From an uncultured Bifidobacteriaceae bacterium (GTDB lineage Bacteria; Actinomycetota; Actinomycetes; Actinomycetales; Bifidobacteriaceae): a stretch of 57,718 nt of DNA. The stretch is taken from NCBI GenBank assembly GCA_947253155.1, contig CAMXYK010000008.1, positions 1-57,718 on the forward strand, given 5' to 3'. Under the pieces are notes generated by a model that was not told the DNA's origin, ran no database searches, and saw only the letters and a program-made list of their open reading frames with translations. Below are positions 25,061 to 34,333 of this stretch, piece by piece (within the stretch, counting starts at the first letter, position 1; every line of letters begins with the position of its first letter). The translations under genes were made by a program, and so were the position numbers.

Positions 25061-26467
25061 TTACATAATAGCGCGAGTTACGGACTCAGCAATAAGCTCA
25101 ACTTGCCAAGGCCTAGCGCCCTGCTCTAAAAGGAAGTCTGAAACATTAATTTCAGCAATATTATCGTTCCAGCAAAGGTTGCGAATAATTTGCGGTTTAA
25201 TAATAGTGTCTACCGGAGTATGCGTGTCTTCTGCAATAACGGTAAGAGCTTCTCGAATTCCTTGCAATTGCTTATATCTGGCAGGATGATGATCCTTCCA
25301 ATAGCGCATAGAACGCGGCGCACTTTGCGAGTCTTTAGATTCAAGAGAATTATGCGATTCAGAAGATTCAGATGATTCAGAAGATTCAGAAGATACGTGC
25401 GAGTCGTGAGAATTGTGCGCATCGTGCGAGTCTGCGTTCATTTCTCCATTTGGAAACATTTGTAGCGCGTCGCCCATGGCTGTTTCGCCAGATTCAGCAC
25501 GCAAAATTGCTTGTTCAATAACTTTTTTCCAATGAGAAGGCTTGATTTTTCTTTGAATTGGAGCGTAACGTTCGAACATTTTATCTTGCTCACTGCCAGT
25601 GTGTATTCTCACGCGCTCATTTAATGAACTAATGCCACGAAAAGCACGAGAATTACCAGGCTTACGTTTACCTGCTTCAATAATTGCAGCGTCAGAAAGT
25701 AAAAGCGTTGGCGCAATATCATACTGTCGAGCTAAAGAATCTCGATCTTCCCATAAATATTTCGCAATAACTAAACCAACACGATCGTGCATAAGCACAT
25801 TTATATGCGATATTTTAAGCCACGGACGCGGATGCGGTGCTTTCTTTTGCGCACCTTTTTTAAGTAAGTGCGCAAATTCTTCTTCCGCCCACAAAAGCTT
25901 ACCTTGCTTTTTTAGCTCGCTGCGCATAACTTCTTCTAATTCGATTAGCAACTCAACGTCTAAAGCAGCGTAATTTCGCCAATCTCTAGGAAGTGGACGG
26001 TAAGACCAGTCCGCTGCAGAATGTTCTTTTGCGAGCGTAAATCCCAAATAATATTCAGTTACTGAGCTTAAGCCGAAGCGTTTTCTGCCAAGTAATTTAG
26101 CTGCGATTTCTGTGTCAAATAAAGCACGCGGACGCAAACCAATGTCGAAAAATCCTGGCAAATCTTGCATCGAATCGTGAATAATCCAAGGCGCATCCCC
26201 TACTGCCTCGTTAAACTCATGCCAGTCAACACCAAGATTCTTAAGCGCCACAGGGTCAAGCAATCCAATTCCTGCGCCTTTGCGCTTAAACTGAATCAAC
26301 CAATCTTCATGACTGTAACGAAAACCGGAAGCTCGCTCAGCGTCTGCAGCCAAAGGGCCGGAGCCCGCTGCCAACAAATTACAATATTCTTTATATGATT
26401 CAAGCGTATCAATGACTTCTGGAACTCCTTCTCTAGGCTCTTTTAAGAGCTTTGGTTCCTCGTTCAA
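25061..26467 (-). CDS. RNase D-like 3'-5' exoribonuclease with HRDC domain
   Basis: This DEDDy exonuclease has motif I ADAERASGFRY, motif II in WIIHDSMQDL and motif III YAALDVELLIEL, followed by an HRDC domain (HINVLMHDRVG region, about 225-305). Such proteins trim tRNA and other small RNA 3' ends. At 468 residues it is longer than E. coli RNase D (375). A Ser/Glu/His/Asp-rich linker, with SES triplets coded at 25330-25420, sits before a further conserved C-terminal domain. The start is TTG at 26467, supported by GGGAGG 5 bases upstream. It lies 53 bases upstream of tig on the same strand. Confidence 0.88.
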   Translation of the reverse strand: MNEEPKLLKEPREGVPEVIDTLESYKEYCNLLAAGSGPLAADAERASGFRYSHEDWLIQFKRKGAGIGLLDPVALKNLGVDWHEFNEAVGDAPWIIHDSMQDLPGFFDIGLRPRALFDTEIAAKLLGRKRFGLSSVTEYYLGFTLAKEHSAADWSYRPLPRDWRNYAALDVELLIELEEVMRSELKKQGKLLWAEEEFAHLLKKGAQKKAPHPRPWLKISHINVLMHDRVGLVIAKYLWEDRDSLARQYDIAPTLLLSDAAIIEAGKRKPGNSRAFRGISSLNERVRIHTGSEQDKMFERYAPIQRKIKPSHWKKVIEQAILRAESGETAMGDALQMFPNGEMNADSHDAHNSHDSHVSSESSESSESSESHNSLESKDSQSAPRSMRYWKDHHPARYKQLQGIREALTVIAEDTHTPVDTIIKPQIIRNLCWNDNIAEINVSDFLLEQGARPWQVELIAESVTRAIM

Positions 26468-26557
26468 GTACGCCTCCCGACTGCACGCTTTAGCTAGATT
26501 CTTACGTTTTTTGCAAAATATTCTGTACTTTTTGCAAAATATCCGTAAAAAATATTT

Positions 26558-26595
26558 AAGCCGTGTTATAGATTATGCATCTTTTAACACGGCTT
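26558..26595 (-). terminator. Terminator after the small membrane protein gene
   Basis: The arms AAGCCGTGTTA and TAACACGGCTT have a 16-base loop and are followed on the minus strand by AAATATTTTTT. Confidence 0.8.
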
Positions 26596-26647
26596 CAACT
26601 TTCGCACACAACTACGACTAATCAACAATAAGTAATCAATTAAATAA

Positions 26648-27019
26648 TCAATCTGTTTTATTGTTTGCTATTTCGTCATTTATGCGCTTAACAAGTTTAG
26701 TTTTAAGGAATCTAGTAAGAGTAAATGCGACTGCCGAAACTAAAACCGTTGGAATAACGTAGAGAGCATGTAAACCCAAATCCCTTATTGGAAAAGTGGC
26801 AAGTTCTGTAGCAATAGTTATAGCAATAGATATTATTGGCACTTCAATAAGAGGTTTCTTATCGAAAGCCGCAACGATATTTATCGGCAACAAAATTATC
26901 GGCAAAACAATTAAAATAATAATCGCTGTGCCAAAGCCAAACTGATCGTTACACCGTGCAAAAACAGCTAACGCTAATGCAAAAGCTAATGCAATCCAAC
27001 AACCTATTCTGCGCTTCAT
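26648..27019 (-). CDS. Small membrane protein of unknown function
   Basis: I do not recognise this 123-residue protein. It has about four hydrophobic segments (roughly 5-22, 28-50, 58-76 and 84-104) and a charged C-terminal tail (FLKTKLVKRINDEIANNKTD). The third and fourth segments are separated by a short loop, PIRDLGLH. ATG at 27019 has GAAAGGAT upstream, and a terminator follows the gene, so it looks genuine and monocistronic. A run of 10 A lies in its upstream region (27072-27081). Confidence 0.7.
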   Translation of the reverse strand: MKRRIGCWIALAFALALAVFARCNDQFGFGTAIIILIVLPIILLPINIVAAFDKKPLIEVPIISIAITIATELATFPIRDLGLHALYVIPTVLVSAVAFTLTRFLKTKLVKRINDEIANNKTD

Positions 27020-27165
27020 TGCGTATCCTTTCTATAAAGAGGGTATTTGTACAATTATACAAAAATCCTTTAAAAAAAAAACAATATAATACGCAAAGAT
27101 TGCCTAAATTACAGTTACATTTTTGACGCAATTTAAATGCAGTCTAAACGCAATCTAAACGCAGC

Positions 27166-28047
27166 CTAGTACACTACAAAACCGTGGTCTTTAAACTGGT
27201 TTACAACTCGCTCTTTAAGCGCCCTAGAAGGTCCTTTTTGATTCTCAAGAGGGTATGGAATTCTAAGCTCATGCCACTTTGGGCGGCCTAGTTGATGGAA
27301 GCCAAGCACGTCAATATGCTCAACAGCATCACCAAACGAATCGCAAATCTCAGCAACTTTTTCAACATTTTCTTCGCTGTCGGTCAAACCTGGAACAAGC
27401 ACAAAACGCACCCAAATCTTCTTACCAGCTTTCGCCAAGCGCTGACCAAAGTCAATAGTTGGCTGAAGCAAGCCGCCAGTTACTTTTTTATACGTTTCTT
27501 CAGTTCCGGATTTAACGTCTAGCAAGCAAAGATCAATGTCGTCAATCATTTCGTCCGTGTAATTGCGATTTAAAAAGCCGGAAGTATCCAAGCAAGTATG
27601 CACGCCCATTTCTTTTGCGGCACGAAATACGCGAGATACAAAAGCTGGTTGCATCATGGATTCGCCGCCAGAAAATGTGATTCCGCCGCCTGTTGCTTTA
27701 AAAAGACTTTGATAACGGTCAACTTTTTTAATCATCGCATCTAAGTAGACTGGCTTGCCGTCGCGCATTTTCCAAGTATCAGGATTTTGGCAGTACTGGC
27801 AGCGAAGCGGGCAACCGCTCATAAACACTGTCATGCGAGTTCCAGGTCCATCAACAGAAGTGTTAATATCCCAAGAATGCACGAATCCAATATCGCCTGT
27901 TTTAAGAGCTACCAAGCGGTCTTTTCTGTCTAATCCAATTGGAGATTCAAAACCAGAAAGTCCACCCATTAAAGTTTGGCGAGCATACTCTTTTGATTCC
28001 TTTAGCATATGCTGAGTTGTGGTACGAAACGCGGTGTTTTCAGCCAT
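27166..28047 (-). CDS. pflA: Pyruvate formate-lyase activating enzyme
   Basis: This radical SAM enzyme generates the glycyl radical on pyruvate formate-lyase. The [4Fe-4S] cysteines are Cys79, Cys83 and Cys86 in the CxxxCxxC motif SGCPLRCQYC, and TGGGITFSGGE follows as the SAM-binding region. The 293 residues include an N-terminal extension of about 45. ATG at 28047 has GGAGGG 8 bases upstream. It lies downstream of pflB on the same strand with a terminator hairpin between them, which should reduce its expression relative to pflB. Confidence 0.95.
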   Translation of the reverse strand: MAENTAFRTTTQHMLKESKEYARQTLMGGLSGFESPIGLDRKDRLVALKTGDIGFVHSWDINTSVDGPGTRMTVFMSGCPLRCQYCQNPDTWKMRDGKPVYLDAMIKKVDRYQSLFKATGGGITFSGGESMMQPAFVSRVFRAAKEMGVHTCLDTSGFLNRNYTDEMIDDIDLCLLDVKSGTEETYKKVTGGLLQPTIDFGQRLAKAGKKIWVRFVLVPGLTDSEENVEKVAEICDSFGDAVEHIDVLGFHQLGRPKWHELRIPYPLENQKGPSRALKERVVNQFKDHGFVVY

Positions 28048-28106
28048 CTAACTGCCCTCCAAACTATTTATAAATAATAAATAAATAATATACGAAATTA
28101 ACAAAA

Positions 28107-28136
28107 GCCGGGAGCGAAACTAGCCTCGCTCCCGGC
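28107..28136 (-). terminator. Terminator between pflB and pflA
   Basis: The perfect arms GCCGGGAGCGA and TCGCTCCCGGC have an 8-base loop and are followed on the minus strand by TTTTGTTAATTT. It may act as an attenuator for pflA. Confidence 0.9.
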
Positions 28137-28157
28137 GGTGTTTACTAATCAACCAAA

Positions 28158-30533
28158 TCAGTCAGTAACTGAACCCTGGTGGAATGTACGAGAAATAACG
28201 TCGAGCTGCTGCTCCTTAGTGAGCTTCACGAAGTTCACTGCGTAGCCGGAAACTCGAACAGTCAAATGCGGATACTTTTCTGGGTGCTCAACAGCGTCCT
28301 CAAGCTGTTCCTTACGCAAAACGTTGATGTTTGCGTGGTACAAGCCATGGCCGTTGCCAGCATCCAAAATACCAACAAGGTTGCTAATGCGCTCGTCTTC
28401 GTCACGGCCCAAACCGTCTGGAGTAATGGTGTTCGTAAGCGAAATGCCGTCGAGAGCATCGTCGTAATCAATCTTGCCAACGGAGAACATTGACGGAAGC
28501 ATGCCGTGAGAATCCATGCCGTTTTCTGGGTTTGCGCCTGGAGCGTAAGGAGTACCCTTCTTGTGGCCGGATGGGAAGGAACCAGTGTTCTTGCCGTACT
28601 CAACGTTAGAAGTAATAGTCAAGATGGATTGAGTTGGAACAGCGTTACGGTACACAGGCAAACGCTTTACCTGACCCATAACAGTGCTTACAACCCACTT
28701 TGCCAAGTCATCAGCGCGATCGTCGTCGTTACCGTAAACTGGGAATTCACCAACAGTCTTGTAGCCAACTACTAAGTCGTCGTCTGCACCTTCGATGTAC
28801 TCGTACTCGTGGCCTTCAGTGGTCTTAGCATCCTTGTTGTAGATTGGGTAAACCTTCGCATACTTCAAAGCAGCCAAGGAATCTGCAGCAATAGACAAGC
28901 CGGACATGCCGCAACCAAGCGTACGGTAGACTTCCCTATCATGCAAAGCCATTTCAATGGACTCGTAAGCGTACTTATCATGCATGTAGTGGATGATGTT
29001 CAAAGCCTCAATATAGGTTTCGGAAAGCCATTCCAAAGCCTTCTCGTAGTTGGCCTTAACCTTCTCGTAGTCGAGAGTGCCGTCAGCTTCTGGCTTGATT
29101 GGGTCAATAACGCCCTTATCAATAACCTGCATGCCGGTCATTTCGTCGCGACCGCCGTTAATAGCGTAAAGCAAAGCCTTAGCAGAGTTCACGCGGGCTG
29201 CGAAGAACTGCATCTGCTTACCAACGCGCATTGGGGAAACGCAGCAAGCAATAGCAGCGTCATCGCCCCAGTGCTCACGAATGTCTTTATCGGACTCGTA
29301 CTGGATTGCAGAAGTGTCGATAGAAATTCGTGCGCAGAAACGCTTGTAGGCTTCTGGAAGCTTTGGATCCCAGAAAATAGTGATGTTTGGCTCTGGCCCT
29401 GGTCCAAGATGCTCAAGAGTCAAGGTGTTGAGCAAACGGAACGAAGTCTTGGTTACGAAAGTGCGACCATCCTCGCTGAAGCCTGCATCGGACCATGTTG
29501 CCCAGTAAGGATCTCCAGAGAAGATTGCGTCGTAATCCTTAGTACGCAAGAAGCGCACAATACGAAGCTTCATAACAAGAGCGTCAATAATTTCCTGAGC
29601 GTCGGTTTCGTTAATTAAACCAGCCTTCAAATCGCGCTCAAAGTAGCAATCGAAGAATGCGGAAACGCGGCCGAAGCTCATTGCAGCGCCGTCCTGGCTC
29701 TTAACGGAAGCAAGATAGCCCATGTAAGTCCACTGCACAGCTTCCTTAGCGGTTTGAGCTGGACGAGTCAAGTCCAAACCGTACTCGTTACCCAAGTTAA
29801 TAAGCTGCTTCAAAGCCTTAATCTGCTCATCGTGCTCTTCGCGGAAACGAATCCAATGCTCAATCTCGGTCTCTGTAAAATCGTTACGATATGGAATCGA
29901 ATCCTTATCGCGCTTCTTGAACTCAATAAGCATGTTTACGCCGTAAAGAGCAACGCGACGGTAATCGCCAATAATACGACCGCGGCCGTAAGCATCTGGC
30001 AAACCGGTTAAAATCTTGTTGTGGCGAGCAATCTTAATATTCTTGGTGTAAACGCCAAACACGCCATCGTTATGAGTCTTGCGGTAGACGGTGAAGATCT
30101 TCTTAATTTGAGGATCCACTTCCTTGCCGGCTTCCTTAATAGCCTGCTCAACCATGCGCCAACCGCCGTTTGGCATCATAGCGCGCTTGCAAGGCTCATC
30201 AGTTTGAAGACCGACGATTACATTATCTACTTCTGGGCTTTCAATGTAGCCAGCTGGCATTGCATCAATACCTGCAGGAATGTGGGTTTCAACATCGTAA
30301 ACACGACGCTCACGCTCAACAGCCAAGTAGTTGTCGTCGAGATACTTCCACATGTGCTTCGTTTTTTCAGTGGCATTAGCCAAGAAGCTTTCGTCGCCTT
30401 CATACGGCGTATAGTTCTTCAAAATGAAGTCACGAACGTCGATATCTTTCTGCCAATTGCCGGACTCGAAACCGTCCCACGCTTTGGTGCAAAGATCCTC
30501 CTCATTGAGAACGGAAGCATCAACTGATGTCAT
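28158..30533 (-). CDS. pflB: Pyruvate formate-lyase (formate acetyltransferase)
   Basis: PFL converts pyruvate and CoA to acetyl-CoA and formate under anaerobic conditions. The catalytic Cys pair is Cys430-Cys431 in AIACCVSPMRVG. The glycyl radical is Gly763 in VRVSGYAVNF, near the C-terminus as expected. The 791-residue length agrees with bifidobacterial enzymes. ATG at 30533 is preceded by AAAGGAG with a 6-base gap. It forms a module with the activase downstream. Strong codon bias indicates high expression. The upstream 30534-30716 is A/T-rich and should hold its promoter; I see no clear operator there. Confidence 0.97.
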   Translation of the reverse strand: MTSVDASVLNEEDLCTKAWDGFESGNWQKDIDVRDFILKNYTPYEGDESFLANATEKTKHMWKYLDDNYLAVERERRVYDVETHIPAGIDAMPAGYIESPEVDNVIVGLQTDEPCKRAMMPNGGWRMVEQAIKEAGKEVDPQIKKIFTVYRKTHNDGVFGVYTKNIKIARHNKILTGLPDAYGRGRIIGDYRRVALYGVNMLIEFKKRDKDSIPYRNDFTETEIEHWIRFREEHDEQIKALKQLINLGNEYGLDLTRPAQTAKEAVQWTYMGYLASVKSQDGAAMSFGRVSAFFDCYFERDLKAGLINETDAQEIIDALVMKLRIVRFLRTKDYDAIFSGDPYWATWSDAGFSEDGRTFVTKTSFRLLNTLTLEHLGPGPEPNITIFWDPKLPEAYKRFCARISIDTSAIQYESDKDIREHWGDDAAIACCVSPMRVGKQMQFFAARVNSAKALLYAINGGRDEMTGMQVIDKGVIDPIKPEADGTLDYEKVKANYEKALEWLSETYIEALNIIHYMHDKYAYESIEMALHDREVYRTLGCGMSGLSIAADSLAALKYAKVYPIYNKDAKTTEGHEYEYIEGADDDLVVGYKTVGEFPVYGNDDDRADDLAKWVVSTVMGQVKRLPVYRNAVPTQSILTITSNVEYGKNTGSFPSGHKKGTPYAPGANPENGMDSHGMLPSMFSVGKIDYDDALDGISLTNTITPDGLGRDEDERISNLVGILDAGNGHGLYHANINVLRKEQLEDAVEHPEKYPHLTVRVSGYAVNFVKLTKEQQLDVISRTFHQGSVTD

Positions 30534-30716
30534 TTTAACTCCTTTTGTAATCGCAACGCATCTTCACGCTGCCCTAATTAACTATGTTAAAGCATGATAA
30601 AAAGCGTTCACTACGAGTTTTGAAAAAAATCAAGTGAATTGCGTCACATTTTATAAATATTTTGACTGTTTTTAGCGAAAAAATAGGGTTATAGGCCAAT
30701 ATATATAATTGAAAAC

Positions 30717-30757
30717 AAAAAGTGACGTAACAGCAGTACTTACCGTCACGTCACTTT
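30717..30757 (-). terminator. Terminator of the third CAP-like gene
   Basis: The arms AAAAGTGACGT and ACGTCACTTTT are followed on the minus strand by TTGTTTTC, about 90 bases after the stop codon. Confidence 0.85.
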
Positions 30758-30844
30758 TGTTTAAATTTACATTTGTTACTGATTTATTGACTTATTAAAT
30801 GTTGCACCCAATGAATATGAATGTTCGCAACAACTACGTCAGTA

Positions 30845-33800
30845 TCAATAATTGAGAATTCTGCTCCATCCAGAATCCATATTATTAGTACTGGTATCGT
30901 CACTACCATACGAATTTCCATTAGCTGAAGCATCGTCATCCAAGTCAATTCCAGACAAATCAATATCGTCAATATTAACATCGTCATCGTCAACTTCAAC
31001 GTAGTCTATATTAATATCGTCAAAGTTGATATCATCAACTGAACTTACATTTGCCGACTCTGTGCTGTATGACGAAATTCCATCCAAGTCAATACCAGAC
31101 AAATCAATATCGTCCATGTCGATATCATCATTTTCAGACGAGACAACATTCGGTGAAGTATCGTCATCAAGATTAATATCTGACAAATCAATATCGTCAA
31201 CATAGGACGAATAGTCATCCTCAGTCTGATTGACATTATCGGTAGTATCGGTGTCGTTAACGTCAATATCACTTAAGTCAATTACAGACAAATCAATGTC
31301 ATCAATGCTGATATCTGGAACTTCGTAAACACCACCAGCATTCACATCACTACTGTCCGTTGTATCTACAACAGGCACAACTGGATTAGGAGACGGTGCA
31401 GGCGGCGTCACCGGATTAACAGGCTCAACCGGCTTAGGCGCATGAGGCGTCACCGGATTAACCGGCTCAACAGGCTTAGGAGCAGGAGGCTCAGGAGCCG
31501 GTGCAGGCGGCGTAACCGGATTAACAGGCTCAACAGGCTTAGGTGCAGGAGGCACAACCGGGTTAGGTGCAGGAGGCGTCACCGGCGTAACCGGATCAAC
31601 CGGCTTAGGCGCAGGCGGCGTCACCGGATTAACCGGCTCAACAGGCTCAACAGGCTTAGGCGCAGGAGGCGTCACCGGAGTAACCGGATCAACCGGCTTA
31701 GGCGCAGGCGGCGTCACCGGATTCTCTAACAGCAACTTCTGATAAACCTTATTCGCCTTACTCAGATTCTCTTTTGCTTCGTTCTCAGCCTTTTTTGCTA
31801 GTTCTAATTTAGAAGTCAAATCATTATATTCAGACTTCATACTAGCTATTTTTGCAGAATTCTCATTGTAAGTCTTTTGCAAAGTTCTAAGAGATTCTAG
31901 CTTCTTCTGATTATCTTTTATATTTGTATCTAGTGTATTTACTTCGCTCTCAGTAGAGTTTATCTCACTATCAATTTGGCCTAACTTATTAGTCAGCGAG
32001 CTAATTGTTTCCTTTAACTCACTAGCTAAAGTTTTAGCTTCATTAATTTCGCTAGAAGGAACTTCCGGATTACTATTTAAATTATCCTTTGCTTTATTAT
32101 ATAAATTATTAGCCTCAGAAAATGCGGGTCTACTAGCATCTAAACTTTTATTGGCACTAGCTATTGCTTCTTCATCTTTGCTTATAGCTTTAGTAAGATC
32201 CTCCACAAGTTTATTTGCTTTAATTGCTTCTGGGGAAGATTCTTTCTGCTTGATTTTATCTATTTTTACGCGATTGCCAGTTATATCTTTAAAATGCTTT
32301 ATTTCATTGACATCAGCATCAACCAGTTTTGAACCTAACCTATTTTCTGCTAACTTCAATTTATCAATATTGTCCGGAACAATGGTTTCATTTTTTGCAG
32401 TAATTTCTGTTTTAACGTATTCATTAAACGAATTAACAAAATCGTCAACAGTAACAGGCAAATCTATTATGCCGTCAAATGTTATATCAGGATCTTTTAC
32501 ACAAGTCTGATTATTATGCTCATCAAGATAGCAAGATTGTTGTCCAATACTCATACCTGGCGTATTTTGAGTTCTGAAGAAATCGTATCCGCCATAAAGT
32601 TCTACATCTGATGAATATGCAAGTCCAAATCCAACAGAAGTTTTTGCAATCGAATTTTTGTAAAGAACAAGTTTATTATTTAGTTCTTCTGTTGCTGATT
32701 TGCTGTCTTCGCCTTCGAAAATATCATCTTTGCCATCAAAGAGTATGTTGTCAACGGTAATACCACTTTTAAGCGTATGCACTTTCCCATTTTTATCAGT
32801 AAATGTTTTTTTATCTCTAATATCATCCATTACTGATTTTGCTGTTTCATATAAATCTTTATTAATTCGTGTACTATGCTTTTCACTTACACCAGCATTG
32901 CTCAGAAAACCAGGTCCGTCAACAACAGAGTTGTAGCCAGTTTTAACAAGAGCATTAGAATGCCTTGATAAAGTAACTACATTTTCCGCTATTGTGCGAA
33001 GACTTATCCTAAGAGGTTCTTCTCCTAATTCTTTTCGCGCCTTGTTAATTACTTTATAACAATCAAGAGTTTGCTGTATTTGATACAAATTTCCAGCAGC
33101 AAAAGGTCGATGGTTAATATCTGGATTGTAGTAACTTGGGGATTTTGCTTCATTGAATTGTATTGCTGCAGCACTTCCAACACCACCACCAATGCTTCCA
33201 GCATCCTTTGCGAAGGACTGCTTTGGTACAGTCTCACCCTTCATTATTTTTATTGCAGCTTCATAATCAGCATACGCATAACTTCCAGGCTTTAGCTTCG
33301 CCTTATCTCTTTCAAACATATATTCAAGAAAATCAGTAAATGTCTTCCTTGTAAGGTTTTTCTGAGATAAAGCCTTAGACACTTCTTCTTCATACGCATT
33401 GTAAAGCTTTGTAGCTTCCCCCTTTGTATCGATTTTAGCTACATCGCCTTCACTGTTTCTTATATCATTTTCTAGCTTACTAATTTGTTCTTTTTCAGTG
33501 TCTGTAAGCTCAAACTTCTTCGCTTCTTTTTTAGCGTTATTTAAAGATTCAGCGTGCTCCGACCTACTATTGTTTGCGTCAGATAAACTTTTTTCATCTT
33601 TTTCAAGAGTTTTCTTTGCATTATCAAGTTTTTCGCGCGCGGATGCTTCGGCTGCAACAGCATTTGAATGTGCTTTAGTTCTTGCATCAATATCTTCTAA
33701 ACGCTTATCGCTCTGTTTTTCGCTTTCTTTCTTTTCTTTTAGATCTTTATCGACTGAATCTCGTGACTTCTTTTTATTTTCTAAATCTTTTTCAAGAGTT

Positions 33801-34162
33801 GATTTTTTAGAGCTATCTTCTTCGATAGTGCTATTTACTTTTTCGATATCTTTTTCGTGAGATTCTCCAAGTTGGTTAGTTGCATCATCTATTGCTTTTT
33901 TCTTTTTATCAACTTGTTCGCTAATTTGTTCTCTATTTTTTGTAGCATCCTTAAGTTTTTCTGAAGCTTCATCTACCTTTTTCTTTGCTTCTTCGGGTGT
34001 CTTAGGAGTATTACCATCATCGCCGTTATCAGCAGGATTAACTACAGGATTAGGCTGATTTAAAGGAGGATTTGCTTCTGCTGCATTTGCAACATTTGCC
34101 ATACCAAATAGTGCAAGCGAGCTAGCGCCCAATGATATTGCAACCGCGAGTTTAATATTCAT
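30845..34162 (-). CDS. Secreted coiled-coil protein with degenerate CAP-like domain and acidic pentad tail
   Basis: This 1105-residue paralogue of the 7.8-11.7 kb protein has an almost identical signal peptide (cleavage near residue 28, NVANA), the same leader before ATG and the same layout: coiled coil (about 50-250), CAP-like region (about 350-590), second coiled coil (about 600-800), stalk and acidic pentads (about 965-1090). The CAP-like region keeps the fold segments (LDCYKVINKARKELGEEPLR; VTVDDFVNSFNEYV) but lacks the His and ENLAW residues of its relatives, so the cavity is probably non-functional. The stalk is VTPPAPKPV-type proline repeats instead of PPVVV. It ends in WSRILNY with no LPXTG motif or anchor. 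Codon use is A/T-richer than its neighbours. A surface role is inferred. Confidence 0.82.
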   Translation of the reverse strand: MNIKLAVAISLGASSLALFGMANVANAAEANPPLNQPNPVVNPADNGDDGNTPKTPEEAKKKVDEASEKLKDATKNREQISEQVDKKKKAIDDATNQLGESHEKDIEKVNSTIEEDSSKKSTLEKDLENKKKSRDSVDKDLKEKKESEKQSDKRLEDIDARTKAHSNAVAAEASAREKLDNAKKTLEKDEKSLSDANNSRSEHAESLNNAKKEAKKFELTDTEKEQISKLENDIRNSEGDVAKIDTKGEATKLYNAYEEEVSKALSQKNLTRKTFTDFLEYMFERDKAKLKPGSYAYADYEAAIKIMKGETVPKQSFAKDAGSIGGGVGSAAAIQFNEAKSPSYYNPDINHRPFAAGNLYQIQQTLDCYKVINKARKELGEEPLRISLRTIAENVVTLSRHSNALVKTGYNSVVDGPGFLSNAGVSEKHSTRINKDLYETAKSVMDDIRDKKTFTDKNGKVHTLKSGITVDNILFDGKDDIFEGEDSKSATEELNNKLVLYKNSIAKTSVGFGLAYSSDVELYGGYDFFRTQNTPGMSIGQQSCYLDEHNNQTCVKDPDITFDGIIDLPVTVDDFVNSFNEYVKTEITAKNETIVPDNIDKLKLAENRLGSKLVDADVNEIKHFKDITGNRVKIDKIKQKESSPEAIKANKLVEDLTKAISKDEEAIASANKSLDASRPAFSEANNLYNKAKDNLNSNPEVPSSEINEAKTLASELKETISSLTNKLGQIDSEINSTESEVNTLDTNIKDNQKKLESLRTLQKTYNENSAKIASMKSEYNDLTSKLELAKKAENEAKENLSKANKVYQKLLLENPVTPPAPKPVDPVTPVTPPAPKPVEPVEPVNPVTPPAPKPVDPVTPVTPPAPNPVVPPAPKPVEPVNPVTPPAPAPEPPAPKPVEPVNPVTPHAPKPVEPVNPVTPPAPSPNPVVPVVDTTDSSDVNAGGVYEVPDISIDDIDLSVIDLSDIDVNDTDTTDNVNQTEDDYSSYVDDIDLSDINLDDDTSPNVVSSENDDIDMDDIDLSGIDLDGISSYSTESANVSSVDDINFDDINIDYVEVDDDDVNIDDIDLSGIDLDDDASANGNSYGSDDTSTNNMDSGWSRILNY
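31390..31725 (-). repeat. Proline-rich stalk repeat DNA
   Basis: Imperfect tandem units of GGCGTCACCGG-ATTAACC and GGCTTAGGCGCAGG (plus strand) encode V-N/D-P-V-T-P-P-A-P-K-P-V blocks. The units are in codon register, so copy number can change without a frameshift. Confidence 0.85.
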
Positions 34163-34333
34163 AATTAATCACTTCTCTCTATAAATATTCGCAACAATGC
34201 TATTAATAAATGCAATCAAATTGCAATCGTATCACTATGCAAACATATACAAACGTAAGCATATATACGATACGCAAAATTACGCACTTCTTGTATTCTA
34301 CTATAAATTCACTTGCTAATTCAAGAAACGAAA

